A stretch of DNA of 64,000 bases from Verrucomicrobiota bacterium (GCA_016871725.1 VHCL01000006.1:1-64000), one strand, 5' to 3'. Counted from the stretch's first letter, positions 26,054-35,227 are shown. The notes: generated from the letters alone by a model not told the origin. Numbers and translations are program-made.

Positions 26054-26695
26054 TTACTTGGCGGCGATGGCCTTCTTGGCCGGGCGGACGACGACGACCT
26101 CGCCGTTGGCGCCGGGGAAGCTGCCTTTGATGAGGAGGAGGTTCTTCTCGGCGAGGACCTGGACGACGCGGAGGTTCTGGACGGTGCGCTGCACCTGGCC
26201 CATGTGGCCCGGCATGCGCTTTCCCTTGAAGACGTGACCCGGGGTCTGACGCATGCCGATCGAGCCGATGCGGCGGTGCATCATGTGACCGTGGGAGTCG
26301 GGCTGGCCGGCCATGTTGTGGCGCTTCATGACGCCCTGGAAGCCGCGGCCCTTGACGGTGCCGATGACGTCGACCATCTGGCCGGCGGTGAACTTCTCGA
26401 CGGTGATGACGTCGCCGACCTTGGCCTCGGTGGCGCCGGCCTGGCGGATCTCGTGGAGATGGACGTGGGGGGCGACGCCCGCCTTGCGGAGGTGGCCGAC
26501 TTCGGCGGCCGACATGCGGCTCTCCTTCTGGGCGCCGAAGGCGATCTGGACGGCGTCATAGCCGTCCTTGTCGACGGTCTTGACCTGCGTGACGGGGCAG
26601 GGACCCGCTTGGACGACCGTGACAGGGACGAGGTTGTTCTCCCCGTCATAGACCTGGGTCATTCCGATTTTCTTACCGAGTAGCTGGTGTTTCAT
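26054..26695 (-). CDS. rplC: 50S ribosomal protein L3
   Basis: 213-residue early-assembly protein whose central extension reaches toward the peptidyl-transferase centre. It begins MKHQLLGKKIGMTQVYDGEN. The signature region is GVMKRHNMAGQPDSHGHMMH followed by RRIGSIGMRQTPGHVFKGKR and MPGHMG. It ends VVRPAKKAIAAK. The gap to rpsJ upstream is 142 bp, much longer than other gaps in the block, so a separate promoter or a regulatory leader may lie there. Confidence 0.97.
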   Translation of the reverse strand: MKHQLLGKKIGMTQVYDGENNLVPVTVVQAGPCPVTQVKTVDKDGYDAVQIAFGAQKESRMSAAEVGHLRKAGVAPHVHLHEIRQAGATEAKVGDVITVEKFTAGQMVDVIGTVKGRGFQGVMKRHNMAGQPDSHGHMMHRRIGSIGMRQTPGHVFKGKRMPGHMGQVQRTVQNLRVVQVLAEKNLLLIKGSFPGANGEVVVVRPAKKAIAAK

Positions 26696-26837
26696 TTTCT
26701 AAGAGGCAGGTGGCGTCGCCGCCGTTTGGTCATTGCTGACCTGCATTAGGCTTGGGATTTCCTTGCGGAATCTTGGTCCGGGTGCGGGGCGCTGACGGCC
26801 TGCGTTGGGTTGGAGGTTAAGGTGGAGGGTTGAGGAG
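26696..26837 (-). other. 142-bp spacer between rpsJ and rplC
   Basis: The longest non-coding gap inside the ribosomal block. On the minus strand it opens with CT/AC-rich sequence after the rpsJ stop. It then has a GC-rich middle (GGCCGTCAGCGCCCC) and an A/C-rich end before the rplC ATG. I see no convincing -35/-10 pair, hairpin with T-run or small reading frame. It could hold a leader for operon regulation. Confidence 0.35.
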
Positions 26838-27146
26838 TTAGACTACGATGTTGATGTCAACCCCAGAAGGCAGGTTGAGCTTCTTCAGCTCGTCCACGGT
26901 CTGGGCGTTGGGCTCCATGATCTCGATCAGACGCTTGTGCGTGCGGATCTCGAACTGGTCCATGGACTTCTTGTCCACGTGGGGGGAGCGGTTGACGGTC
27001 AGGCGCTCGATGTCGGTCGGCAGCGGCACGGGGCCGGAGACGCGGGCGCCGGTGCGCTTGGCGGTGTCGACGATCTCATTGGCGGACTGGTCGACCATGC
27101 GGTAGTCGAAGCCCTTGAGCTTGATGCGGATTTTGGTGCGGGCCAT
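26838..27146 (-). CDS. rpsJ: 30S ribosomal protein S10
   Basis: 102-residue 30S head protein, also NusE in transcription antitermination complexes. It begins [20 protein letters not shown], with [20 protein letters not shown] and [20 protein letters not shown] as conserved segments. It follows fusA directly (24 bp); the tuf gene normally between fusA and rpsJ is absent. It is separated from rplC by 142 bp. Confidence 0.97.
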   Translation of the reverse strand: MARTKIRIKLKGFDYRMVDQSANEIVDTAKRTGARVSGPVPLPTDIERLTVNRSPHVDKKSMDQFEIRTHKRLIEIMEPNAQTVDELKKLNLPSGVDINIVV

Positions 27147-27170
27147 CGGGAAGGGAGTTGGGGGGTGAGA

Positions 27171-29336
27171 TTAGGTGCGGGCCGGGGCGCGGGACGAGGT
27201 CTCGACGACCTGCTTGAGGATCTGCGCGGGGACCTGCTCGTAGTTGGCGGGCTCCATGGAGTAGGAGGCGCGGCCCTTGGAGAGGGAGCGGACGTCCGTG
27301 GAGTAGCCGAACATCTCGGCGAGCGGGACGCGGGCCTCGATGTTGCAGAGGCCGGCCTTGGTGTCCATGCCCTGGATCTGGCCGCGACGACGGTTGAGGT
27401 CGCCCATGATGTCGCCCTGGTATTCCTCCGGGGTGACGACCTCGACCTTCATGATCGGCTCGAGGAGGATCGGCTTCGCGTCCTTCATGGCTTCCTTGAA
27501 GGCGAAGATGCCGGCCATCTTGAAGGCCATTTCGTTCGAGTCCACTTCATGGAAGGAACCGAAGACGATGCGGGCCTTGAAGTTGATCACCGGGTAACCG
27601 GCGACGGTGCCGTTGTTGGCGGCTTCGAGGATGCCTTCCGTGGCGGGCTTGATGAATTCCTTGGGGATGACGCCGCCGACGATCTCGTTGATGACCTCCT
27701 CGCCCTTCTCGCCGGGCGCGCGGGTGGCTGCCGGGTTGGGTTCGAGCTTGATCTCGACGTGGCCGTACTGGCCGCGACCGCCGGACTGGCGGATGAACTT
27801 GCCGACGCCTTCGGAAGGGGCGTTGATGGTCTCGCGGTAGGAGATCTGCGGCTTGCCGGACTTGGCCTCGACCTTGAACTCGCGCTTGAGGCGGTCGACG
27901 ATGATCTCGAGGTGGAGCTCACCCATGCCGGAGATGAGCGTCTGGCCCGTCTCGGGGTTGGAGGTGACGCGGAAGGTCGGGTCTTCCTGGGCGAGGCGCT
28001 GCAGGCCGATGGAGAGACGCTCCTGGTCGCCCTTCGAGTTCGGCTCGATGGACATCGAGATGACGGGCTCGGCGAAGGTGGTCTTCTCGAGGATCAGGTC
28101 CTCTTCGGCGGTGAGGGTGTCGCCGGTGGCGATGTCCTTCGGGCCGATGATCGCGCAGATGTCGCCGGAGTAGGCGGTCTCGATCTCTTCGCGGTCCATC
28201 GCGCGGAGGAGCACGATGCGGGAGATGCGCTCGTTCTTACGGGTGCGCGGGTTGTAGAGGGCTTCGCCCTTCTTGAGCTGGCCGCGGTACACGCGGTAGA
28301 AGACGAGCTGGCCGACGTGCGGGTCGGACCACAGCTTGAAGCAGAGGCCGGTGACCTTGGCCTTGTCGTCCGGACCGATGGTGATCTCCTTCTCGCCGTC
28401 GTCGACGTGGGCCTTCTGGGGGCGCATGTCGACGGGGGACGGCAGGAAGTCGACGACGCAGTCGAGGAGCATCTGCACGCCCTTGTTCTTGAAGGCGGAA
28501 CCGGGGATGACGCCGATGAAGTTGAGGGAGAGGGTGGCCTTGCGGATGCCGGTGCGCATCTCGTCGATGGTCACTTCCTGGCCGTCGAGGTACTTGGCGG
28601 CGAGGACGTCGTCGAAGTCGGCGAGGGCTTCCACGAGCTTGGTGCGCCACTGCTTGGCTTCTTCCTTCTGGCCTTCGGGGATCTCGACCGTGTGGTACTT
28701 CATGCCCTTCGGGTCGGTCTCGTCGTAGACGTAGGCGATGTTCTTGATCAGGTCGATCATGCCCTTGAACTCCTCGCCCTGGCCGATCGGGATGAAGAGC
28801 GGGTGGGCGTTGCCCTTGAGCTTGGTGCGGATGTCGTCGACCGCGCCGAAGTAGTCGGCGCCGGTGCGGTCCATCTTGTTGACGAAGGCGACGCGCGGGA
28901 CGCCGTACTTGTTCATCTGGCGCCAGACCGTCTCGGACTGGGGCTGCACGCCGGCGACGGCGCAGAACACGGCGACGGCGCCGTCGAGGACGCGGAGCGA
29001 GCGCTCCACCTCGGCCGTGAAGTCCACGTGGCCCGGGGTGTCGATGATGTTGATGCGATGGTCGATGTTCGCGAAATGGCCTTCCTTGGTCTTCCAGCCG
29101 GCGGAGATGGCGGCCGCGGTGATCGTGATGCCGCGCTCGCGCTCCTGCTCCATCCAGTCGGTGGTGGCGGTGCCGTCGTGCACTTCGCCCATCTTGTGCA
29201 CCACGCCGGTGTAGAAGAGGATGCGCTCCGTGGTGGTCGTCTTGCCGGCGTCGATGTGCGCGGCGATGCCGATGTTGCGCGTGTGCTCCAGGGGGAACGC
29301 GCGGTTCGGGGAGTTGAGGTCGGAAAGCTTGGCCAT
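27171..29336 (-). CDS. fusA: Elongation factor G
   Basis: 721-residue translocation GTPase acting with the ribosome. G1 is [20 protein letters not shown], the switch I region has [17 protein letters not shown]3 is [17 protein letters not shown] and G4 is [14 protein letters not shown]. Domains IV and V are complete, including [15 protein letters not shown] and the terminal [16 protein letters not shown]. It looks like ordinary housekeeping EF-G1, not the specialised EF-G2 or TetM types. It lies 38 bp after rpsG. Confidence 0.98.
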   Translation of the reverse strand: MAKLSDLNSPNRAFPLEHTRNIGIAAHIDAGKTTTTERILFYTGVVHKMGEVHDGTATTDWMEQERERGITITAAAISAGWKTKEGHFANIDHRINIIDTPGHVDFTAEVERSLRVLDGAVAVFCAVAGVQPQSETVWRQMNKYGVPRVAFVNKMDRTGADYFGAVDDIRTKLKGNAHPLFIPIGQGEEFKGMIDLIKNIAYVYDETDPKGMKYHTVEIPEGQKEEAKQWRTKLVEALADFDDVLAAKYLDGQEVTIDEMRTGIRKATLSLNFIGVIPGSAFKNKGVQMLLDCVVDFLPSPVDMRPQKAHVDDGEKEITIGPDDKAKVTGLCFKLWSDPHVGQLVFYRVYRGQLKKGEALYNPRTRKNERISRIVLLRAMDREEIETAYSGDICAIIGPKDIATGDTLTAEEDLILEKTTFAEPVISMSIEPNSKGDQERLSIGLQRLAQEDPTFRVTSNPETGQTLISGMGELHLEIIVDRLKREFKVEAKSGKPQISYRETINAPSEGVGKFIRQSGGRGQYGHVEIKLEPNPAATRAPGEKGEEVINEIVGGVIPKEFIKPATEGILEAANNGTVAGYPVINFKARIVFGSFHEVDSNEMAFKMAGIFAFKEAMKDAKPILLEPIMKVEVVTPEEYQGDIMGDLNRRRGQIQGMDTKAGLCNIEARVPLAEMFGYSTDVRSLSKGRASYSMEPANYEQVPAQILKQVVETSSRAPART

Positions 29337-29374
29337 GGTCGGAACCGTTGTCTGTCTGCGAGGTTACCTGCGGA

Positions 29375-29848
29375 TTACCACTTGAGGTGGGCGAAGGCAC
29401 GGTTGGCCTGGGCCATCTTGTGGGTCTCTTCGCGCTTCTTCACCACGTTGCCGGTGTTGTTGTAGGCGTCGACGAGCTCGGCGGCGAGGGCTTCGGACAT
29501 CGTGGTGCCCTTGCGGCCGGCGGCGGCGGCGGCGACCCAGCGCAGCGCGATGCTGTTCTGGCGCTCCGGGGAGACTTCGACCGGGACCTGGTAGGTGGCG
29601 CCACCGACGCGGCGGCTCTTGACCTCGAGCTTCGGGCGGCAGTTCTCGAGGGCGCCGAGCATCAGCTCGACGGGGTTGCCCTTCATCAGCTTCTCGCTGA
29701 CCTTCTCGATCGCTCCGTAGACGATGCCCTGGGCGATGGACTTCTTGCCGGACTTCATCACGACGTTGATGAGCTGGCTGATGAGGGGGGAGCCGTAACG
29801 GGCGTCCGGGAGGTGGGCGCGCTTGGCTGCTTTGCGACGACGAGACAT
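29375..29848 (-). CDS. rpsG: 30S ribosomal protein S7
   Basis: 157-residue primary assembly protein of the 30S head near the E site, the usual length. It begins MSRRRKAAKRAHLPDARYGS, with the conserved segments FINVVMKSGKK-like LINVVMKSGKKSIAQGIVYG and ALRWVAAAAAGRKGTTMSEA, and ends MAQANRAFAHLKW. It lies 30 bp after rpsL and 38 bp before fusA. Escherichia coli S7 represses its own operon from the rpsL-rpsG gap; this gap is too short for a comparable structure. Confidence 0.97.
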   Translation of the reverse strand: MSRRRKAAKRAHLPDARYGSPLISQLINVVMKSGKKSIAQGIVYGAIEKVSEKLMKGNPVELMLGALENCRPKLEVKSRRVGGATYQVPVEVSPERQNSIALRWVAAAAAGRKGTTMSEALAAELVDAYNNTGNVVKKREETHKMAQANRAFAHLKW

Positions 29849-29878
29849 GGTCTGAGCGGAGTTGGGGTCGGAAACGGA

Positions 29879-30262
29879 TTAGGCCTTCTTTTCCTTCGGG
29901 CGCTTGACGCCGTACTTGGAGCGGGAGCGACGGCGCTTCTCGACGCCGGAGCAGTCGAGCGGGCCGCGGACGATGTGGTAGCGCACGCCCGGGAGGTCCT
30001 TCACGCGGCCGCCGCGGACGAGGACGACGGAGTGCTCCTGGAGCTTGTGGCCTTCGTCGGGGATGTAGGAGATGACTTCCTGGCCGTTGGTCAGGCGGAC
30101 CTTGGCGACCTTGCGCTGGGCCGAGTTCGGCTTCTTCGGCGTGCGGATCATCACCTGCACGCAGACGCCGCGGCGGAAGGGCGAGTTGTTCAAGGCAGGC
30201 GACTTCGACTTGGCCTTGGGTTGGACACGCGGTTTACGGACGAGCTGGTTGATGGTAGGCAT
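29879..30262 (-). CDS. rpsL: 30S ribosomal protein S12
   Basis: 127-residue decoding-centre protein. The ATG at 30262 ([20 protein letters not shown]) is used; 12 more in-frame codons upstream are not S12-like. The decoding loops are [20 protein letters not shown] and [20 protein letters not shown]; the lysines that mutate to streptomycin resistance are wild type. It is one of the few genes in the block with an SD-like GAGG near its start, three bases before the ATG. First gene of the minus-strand ribosomal block. Confidence 0.97.
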   Translation of the reverse strand: MPTINQLVRKPRVQPKAKSKSPALNNSPFRRGVCVQVMIRTPKKPNSAQRKVAKVRLTNGQEVISYIPDEGHKLQEHSVVLVRGGRVKDLPGVRYHIVRGPLDCSGVEKRRRSRSKYGVKRPKEKKA

Positions 30263-30298
30263 GGACCTCGGTAAATAGGGAAAAGAGGGTTTGGGCAT

Positions 30299-30314
30299 AG
30301 GGGTCGAGGCCCCT
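30299..30314 (-). other. Small hairpin in the rpsL leader
   Basis: AGGGGT (30299-30304) and GCCCCT (30309-30314) form a 6-bp stem including one G-T pair, with a CGAG tetraloop, about 37 bases upstream of the rpsL ATG. It could be a leader regulatory structure for the str genes; there is no T-run to suggest termination. Confidence 0.35.
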
Positions 30315-30433
30315 CATGCAAGAGGAAAGTGCGGGGATTTTAAGGTTTCTTTACTCCCCTCCCGGCGGCGCCCCTTCCGGGAATTATTTGGCGGGACAAT
30401 TTCAGACCCCCTGCCATTACTCAAACCCCGCCC

Positions 30434-32209
30434 ATGCCCCCCACCCGCCTGACCGCTTCCCTGCTCCTCGGAGCCTACTGCCTGACCGGTCTGGCCCAGA
30501 CGGCCACCCCTCCCTCCCCCCGGGCCCTCGACGCCGCGAACAAGGAAGAGGCCGAGGACGCGGAAATCATCGTCCTAGCCGGTCTACCCCATCTTAAAGA
30601 AAAGGAAGCCATCCTGAGTTATGCCCGCCAGACCTATGTCAAAGCGGACCTGATCAAGGACAAGGCCCTCCTACAGATCATCCGTCTTTCCCTCGCCAAA
30701 CTGGAAGATCAGCCCGATAAATCGGCCCAAATCCTGCAGGAACACCTCAACCAGCTGTCCGAATACTTCACGAAGGAAGGAATGGCCGCCCAGGCCGCCG
30801 GCAAGATGGACGATGCCCTGCGCCTGGCCCAGGTCGCGGTCCGCTGCAATCCGGGGAGCGCTAAGGCTAAGTTATTCTTCGCCAACTTCTTACATACCGT
30901 AGCTGGCCGTACGGACGACGCGATCCAGACCCTCCAACACGGCTTGGAATTCCTGCCCGTGGAAGACCCGCTGACCAAGGACTATCTCGAGCGCTATTTC
31001 CAGCTGCTCCAGGCCCGGGAACGTGATCAGGAGGTCATCGAGGTCAGCCTCCGCCTGCTCAATAACACCAAGAACGTCTCCGGCGGTATGCGGGAGGTCC
31101 TTTCCTTGTCCGCCGCGACCTCCCTCTACTGGACCGGCAAGTATCCGGATGCTGTCAACCTCATCAATACCAGCGGTTTAGACAAACTCCCGAGCGGTTT
31201 CCTCCTCAAGGCGCGGGCCCTCTTCGAGGGCGGCAAGACCCGGGAGGCCATCAGCTTGCTGGAATCCAAGACTTCGGCCTTCAGCGGAGCAGCCCGCGAG
31301 GCGGTGCTCTCGCAACTCACCCGCTACCATATCCTGCTCGGCGAAAGCCGGATCGCCTTGGCGGTCAACCAGGAGCGCATCGACCTCGATGAGAACGCCT
31401 TCTTCCCGCAGATCCAGAAGCTCCACCTGCTCGACCGCATCGGCCTCAAGGAAGATTTCGATAAGCAGCTCAAGCTGATCCTCACGCGCTACGCCGCCAA
31501 CTCGGCCGCCATGCTCGCGCTCGCGAACTTCGCCGCCGAGAAAGGCTACTCCGAACTCACCGGCGCCATCGCCATCGCCGCCGACCAGCAGGGCTTCGAA
31601 CGCGTGACCTTCGCGGTGCTCCACCTCGAGGCGCTGGTCCGGGGCCCCGACCCGAGCCAGGCGATCACGCAGTACCAGCAGATCGTCGCCGCCGACCGCA
31701 CCTACTTCAAGGCGAAGGAGCCGCTCGTCATGGCGCTGCTGGGCATCGCCCACCACGCGCGCCCGAAGAACGACCCGAAGGCCGCCAAGATCGACCGCGA
31801 CACGGGCAACCGTTACCTCGAGGAATTCCTCAAGGCCAAGGACCTCGGCCCCGAAGCCTATCGCTCCGTCGGCCGCCACCTGCGCGCGATCCGCGCCGGC
31901 GAGCCCGCGGTCCGCGTCCTCGAAGCCGGCGCCGCGAAGCACCCGCGTCACTCGCAGCTGCGCGCGGACTACGTCTCCGCCCGCATCCTCGCCGGACAGA
32001 CCGAAGCCTACGGCACGCGCCGCGCCGTCGCCGACGAGCTCGAGACGCTGCTGACGCTGCGCCGCCCTTCCCCGCTGGTCTGGCAGGAGGCCGCCTCGTG
32101 GCTGCGCACCGAATCGAAGCTGCCGCCGGAACGGCAGCGCCGGCTCCAGGCCGCGTGCGAGGCCCTCGTGCGCGCCAACCTCGACCCCGACGCCCTCGCC
32201 GGCTTCTGA
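30434..32209 (+). CDS. Exported TPR-repeat protein
   Basis: 591 residues with a signal peptide (MPPTRLTASLLLGAYCLTGL, cleavage near AQT). The rest is helical and repeat-rich. TPR-like pairs are seen around residues 110-160 (GKMDDALRLAQVAVRCNPGS), 165-200, 230-275 and 290-330, with further helical repeats to the end. It is probably a periplasmic scaffold for protein-protein contacts; no catalytic motif is visible. The first kilobase is clearly less GC-rich (near 50 percent in sampled lines) than the last 700 bases (near 75 percent). It is divergent from rpsL and followed after seven bases by sufE. Confidence 0.75.
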   Translation: MPPTRLTASLLLGAYCLTGLAQTATPPSPRALDAANKEEAEDAEIIVLAGLPHLKEKEAILSYARQTYVKADLIKDKALLQIIRLSLAKLEDQPDKSAQILQEHLNQLSEYFTKEGMAAQAAGKMDDALRLAQVAVRCNPGSAKAKLFFANFLHTVAGRTDDAIQTLQHGLEFLPVEDPLTKDYLERYFQLLQARERDQEVIEVSLRLLNNTKNVSGGMREVLSLSAATSLYWTGKYPDAVNLINTSGLDKLPSGFLLKARALFEGGKTREAISLLESKTSAFSGAAREAVLSQLTRYHILLGESRIALAVNQERIDLDENAFFPQIQKLHLLDRIGLKEDFDKQLKLILTRYAANSAAMLALANFAAEKGYSELTGAIAIAADQQGFERVTFAVLHLEALVRGPDPSQAITQYQQIVAADRTYFKAKEPLVMALLGIAHHARPKNDPKAAKIDRDTGNRYLEEFLKAKDLGPEAYRSVGRHLRAIRAGEPAVRVLEAGAAKHPRHSQLRADYVSARILAGQTEAYGTRRAVADELETLLTLRRPSPLVWQEAASWLRTESKLPPERQRRLQAACEALVRANLDPDALAGF

Positions 32210-32216
32210 CGCGCCG

Positions 32217-32633
32217 ATGGACCTCGCCCGCCGCCGCGCCGAGCTCATCGCCGAGCTCGAGCCTTTCTCCGACCACCACGAGCGTTTCCAGTACGTGATC
32301 GACCGGGCGAAATCCGCGCCTGCGCTCCCGGCCGAGCTCAAGCTCGAGGCCTTCCTCATCGAGGGCTGCACCTCCAACCTCTGGCTCGTCCCTTCGCTCG
32401 AGGACGGCGTCTGCCGTTTCCGCTGCGACGCCGACTCGCTCATCACGAAGGGCGTCGCGAGCCTGGTCTGCGAATTCTACGACGGCGCCGCGCCCGCGGC
32501 GGTCGCGGCGACCGACGCCGACTTCCTCTCGGCCGTGGGCATCACCCAGCACCTCTCCCCGAACCGCCGCAACGGCCTGACCAACCTGGTCGGCAAGATC
32601 CGCGCGTTCGGCCGGCTCGCCGCGGGTTCCTGA
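32217..32633 (+). CDS. sufE: Cysteine desulfuration protein SufE
   Basis: 138-residue sulfur-acceptor protein that takes persulfide from cysteine desulfurase SufS and passes it to the SufBCD Fe-S scaffold. The acceptor cysteine is C51 in FLIEGCTSNLWLV, matching the EGCQSQVWL-type SufE motif. Further conserved segments are DADSLITKGVASLV and LSPNRRNGLTNLVGKIRAF. The other suf genes are not in this window. It lies seven bases after the TPR gene, so the two may be transcribed together. Confidence 0.9.
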   Translation: MDLARRRAELIAELEPFSDHHERFQYVIDRAKSAPALPAELKLEAFLIEGCTSNLWLVPSLEDGVCRFRCDADSLITKGVASLVCEFYDGAAPAAVAATDADFLSAVGITQHLSPNRRNGLTNLVGKIRAFGRLAAGS

Positions 32634-32715
32634 TGAGCCCCATCGGCGGGGCTTAAGAAAGGGGATATGCTTGCTTGGGATTTGCGCCGTCGGCGTTGTC
32701 CCTTGAGATGGAGCC

Positions 32716-33657
32716 ATGACCCAGCCGGAAACCGCCGCGCCCGACCGACGCCTGTTCGGACTATGCCTGCTCACGCTGGCGTGGTCGGTGCTCGTGCTGC
32801 AGGCGGGCGGGTTCACCACGAGCATCCAGGCCGGCATGGCCTTCCTGGACTGGCCCCTCTCCAACGGCTCCGTCAACCCGCCCGGCTGGCTCACGGAGAT
32901 CGACAAGTTCGCCGAACACTCGCACCGCCTCGCCGCGACCGGCCTGGGCGTCCTCTGCGTGGCCCTCGCCGTCGCGCACCGCCTGCTCGAGCCGCGCGTC
33001 GTCGTGCGCCGCGCGGCCTACGCGCTCGTCGGCCTCGTCGTGCTCCAGGGCATGCTCGGCGGGCTGCGCGTGCTCCTCGACCAGCTGAACATCGGCGGCG
33101 ACGGGAACTTCAAGGCCGCGGCCTTCGCCGTCGGCCACGCCGTCAACGCGCAGCTGACGCTCGCCCTCCTCGCCTTCGTCGCCCTGGCGCACAGCGCCGC
33201 CTGGCATCGCGCGGGCCGCGGCGAGGACCCCGCGCCCTTCCGGGCCGGCCGCTGGGCGGCGGGCCTCACGCTCGCGGTCATCGTCGGCGGCGCGGTCATG
33301 CGCCAAGGGCGCTTCACCGCCTGGGTCACTTCGCCCGACCAAGGGCTCTTCATCCCCTCGGTCGGTGACGGCGTGCTCTGGTGGGTCAACCTCGCCCACC
33401 GCGGCGGCGCCCTGCTGGCGGCCTCGGCCGTGCTCTTCTTCGCCTACCGGCTGGCCCGTCACGGCTATCCGTTCCTGCGCTGGGCCTCCCTCGTCGGCCT
33501 GCTGAGCTTGCAGGTGCTCCTCGGCGTCCTGAGCCTCCGCCTCTACGACAACCCGCACGTCCGGACGGTCCACCTCGTCGTGGGCGCCGCGCTCTTCTCC
33601 TCGCTCTGCGCCGCGGTCGCCCTCGCGCATCGCCGCGCCCGGACCGACGCCGCCTGA
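32716..33657 (+). CDS. ctaA: Haem A synthase (CtaA/Cox15)
   Basis: 313-residue polytopic membrane enzyme that oxidises haem O to haem A for aa3-type cytochrome oxidase. The pattern of about eight helices contains the paired His motifs EIDKFAEHSHRLAATGLG (ExxHR type), an internal His in HAVNAQLTL, NLAHRGGALLAASAV and VRTVHLVVGAALFS. The bacterial regulatory cysteine pair is not evident. It lies 56 bp before ctaB, its functional partner. The oxidase subunit genes are not in the window. Confidence 0.9.
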   Translation: MTQPETAAPDRRLFGLCLLTLAWSVLVLQAGGFTTSIQAGMAFLDWPLSNGSVNPPGWLTEIDKFAEHSHRLAATGLGVLCVALAVAHRLLEPRVVVRRAAYALVGLVVLQGMLGGLRVLLDQLNIGGDGNFKAAAFAVGHAVNAQLTLALLAFVALAHSAAWHRAGRGEDPAPFRAGRWAAGLTLAVIVGGAVMRQGRFTAWVTSPDQGLFIPSVGDGVLWWVNLAHRGGALLAASAVLFFAYRLARHGYPFLRWASLVGLLSLQVLLGVLSLRLYDNPHVRTVHLVVGAALFSSLCAAVALAHRRARTDAA

Positions 33658-33713
33658 CCCGGCGCGACGGATTTGCCTTTAACCCTGCGCGTAAAACCGC
33701 CACGACAAGACCG

Positions 33714-34598
33714 ATGAGCGAACGCGCCGGATCCGTGCCTGCCGCCTACTGGGAGCTGACCAAGCCCCGGCTGTCGTTCCTCTCCGTGCTCACCTCCCTG
33801 GCAGGCTATTTCTGCAGCGCGCCCGCACAGCCGACCGAAGCCAAGGTGCTCGTGTCCCTCGCCCTCGGCACGGCGCTCGCCGCCGGCGGCTGCGGGGCCG
33901 TCAACATGTGGTGGGAGAGCGACGCCGACGCGAAGATGGAGCGCACGCGCAATCGTCCGATCCCCGCGGGGATCATCCGGCCCGGCGCCGCCCTGCTCTT
34001 CGGGATGATACTGCTGGCCGCCGGCGTGGCCCTCGTCTGGTTCGGCGCCAATCCCCTGGCCGGCGCCCTCACCGCCGCGACCGCGTTCTCCTACCTCTTC
34101 CTCTATACGCCGCTGAAGACGCTGACGTCCTGGTGCACGCTCGTGGGCTCCCTCCCGGGCGCGATCCCGCCCATCATCGGCACGGCCGCCAAGCTCGGCG
34201 CCATCGACCGCATGGGCTGGCTGCTCTTCGCCCTGCTGTTCTTCTGGCAGGTGCCCCACTTCATGGCCCTCGCGGTGATGTGCCGCGAGGACTACGCGCG
34301 GGGCGGCTTCAAGGTCGCCACGGTCGACGACCCTTCGGGCCGCTCGGCCTCGGTCTGGGCGCTGGCCTTCATCCTGCCGATGGTCGTCGTCGCCGGCGCG
34401 ATCGCCACGAACTTCTTCCCGACGTGGACCAGCCCTTACGTCTGGGTCTCCCTCCTCGCGGGCGCCTGGTTCTTCAAGCTGACCCTCGAGTTCGCGCTGC
34501 CGCAGCGCCGGGCCGCGGTCGCGAAGCCGCTCTTCATCGCGTCGATCCTCTACCTGCCGGTCGTCCTGTTGACTCTGACGCTCAACCGGCTTTTCTGA
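33714..34598 (+). CDS. ctaB: Protohaem IX farnesyltransferase (haem O synthase)
   Basis: 294-residue UbiA-superfamily prenyltransferase in the membrane, adding farnesyl to protohaem to make haem O. The ATG at 33714 (MSERAGSVPAAYWELTKPRL) is used; more upstream codons are open but overlap ctaA. The two Asp-rich prenyl-binding motifs are recognisable: NMWWESDADAKMERTRNRPI, and the second region REDYARGGFKVATVDD. Helices alternate to the end. It works directly before CtaA in haem A synthesis. Confidence 0.92.
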   Translation: MSERAGSVPAAYWELTKPRLSFLSVLTSLAGYFCSAPAQPTEAKVLVSLALGTALAAGGCGAVNMWWESDADAKMERTRNRPIPAGIIRPGAALLFGMILLAAGVALVWFGANPLAGALTAATAFSYLFLYTPLKTLTSWCTLVGSLPGAIPPIIGTAAKLGAIDRMGWLLFALLFFWQVPHFMALAVMCREDYARGGFKVATVDDPSGRSASVWALAFILPMVVVAGAIATNFFPTWTSPYVWVSLLAGAWFFKLTLEFALPQRRAAVAKPLFIASILYLPVVLLTLTLNRLF

Positions 34599-34602
34599 GG
34601 CC

Positions 34603-35184
34603 ATGGACGCCCGGGCCGCCAAGCAGACGCTGCGCGCGGAACTGAAGGCCCGCCGCGTCGCCCTCACGTCCCACGAACTGCAGGTCGCGGGCGACGCGGC
34701 CGCCCGGCTGATCACGCAGCTCCCCGAATGGAAGCAGGCGAAGACGGTCTGCCTGTACGCGTCCTTCGGCGGCGAACTGCCGACCGACGCCCTCCTCGCG
34801 GTCGCCCTGCTCGAAGGGAAGCGGCTCCTGCTCCCGCGCGTCACGAACCGGACGACGCTCGTCCTCCACGAGGTCGCCGACCTCGGCGCGCTCCAGCTCT
34901 CCCGCCTCGGCATCCGCGAACCGAAGCCCACGGCCCCGTCGGCGCCCCTGGCCGACGCCGGCCTGATCCTCGTCCCGGGCCTCGGCTTCGACGGCGCCGG
35001 CCGACGGCTGGGCTTCGGTGGCGGCTTCTACGACCGGCTGCTGGCCAAGCCGCCCCGCAAGACTTTCCTCCTGGGCCACGCGCACGCCTTCCAGGTCGTC
35101 TCGCGGCTGCCGGACGAACCGCACGACGTCAGGGTCAAGGCGGTCGCCACCCCGCAGGGCGTGATTCGCTGCCGAGCGCGCTAG
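34603..35184 (+). CDS. 5-formyltetrahydrofolate cyclo-ligase
   Basis: 193-residue cytosolic enzyme converting 5-formyl-THF to 5,10-methenyl-THF with ATP, in one-carbon metabolism. Conserved segments are the basic N-terminus KQTLRAELKARRVAL, VCLYASFGGELPTDALL, LILVPGLGFDGAGRRLGFGG and GFYDRLL (GGGxYDR signature). It starts four bases after the ctaB stop, so it is likely co-transcribed. GAGG just before the ATG is close, leaving an unusually short spacer. Confidence 0.88.
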   Translation: MDARAAKQTLRAELKARRVALTSHELQVAGDAAARLITQLPEWKQAKTVCLYASFGGELPTDALLAVALLEGKRLLLPRVTNRTTLVLHEVADLGALQLSRLGIREPKPTAPSAPLADAGLILVPGLGFDGAGRRLGFGGGFYDRLLAKPPRKTFLLGHAHAFQVVSRLPDEPHDVRVKAVATPQGVIRCRAR

Positions 35185-35217
35185 CGGGTTTGCCAAGCGG
35201 GATGATTCGTGTCCGAT

Positions 35218-35222
35218 GGAGG
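35218..35222 (+). promoter_or_regulatory. Shine-Dalgarno sequence that sets the uvrA start
   Basis: GGAGG ends five bases before the ATG at 35228. The ATG at 35216 has no comparable element and overlaps this site, so the downstream ATG is preferred. This is one of the few clear Shine-Dalgarno sites in the window. Confidence 0.7.
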
Positions 35223-35227
35223 GTCCG

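Noticed and set aside
24341-26683. 780-codon plus-strand frame, and 26805-29465 with 886 codons, over ribosomal genes and fusA
   Set aside because: Both are antisense to certain genes and rich in Gly/Asp/Val/Leu/Glu without domain signals.
26696-26837. Small gene or promoter in the rpsJ-rplC gap
   Set aside because: No convincing start with conserved product and no -35/-10 pair could be seen; kept only as a spacer feature.
32636-32654. Hairpin AGCCCC-ATCGGC-GGGGCTT after sufE as a terminator
   Set aside because: No T-run follows (AAGAAAGG), so I do not call it a terminator.
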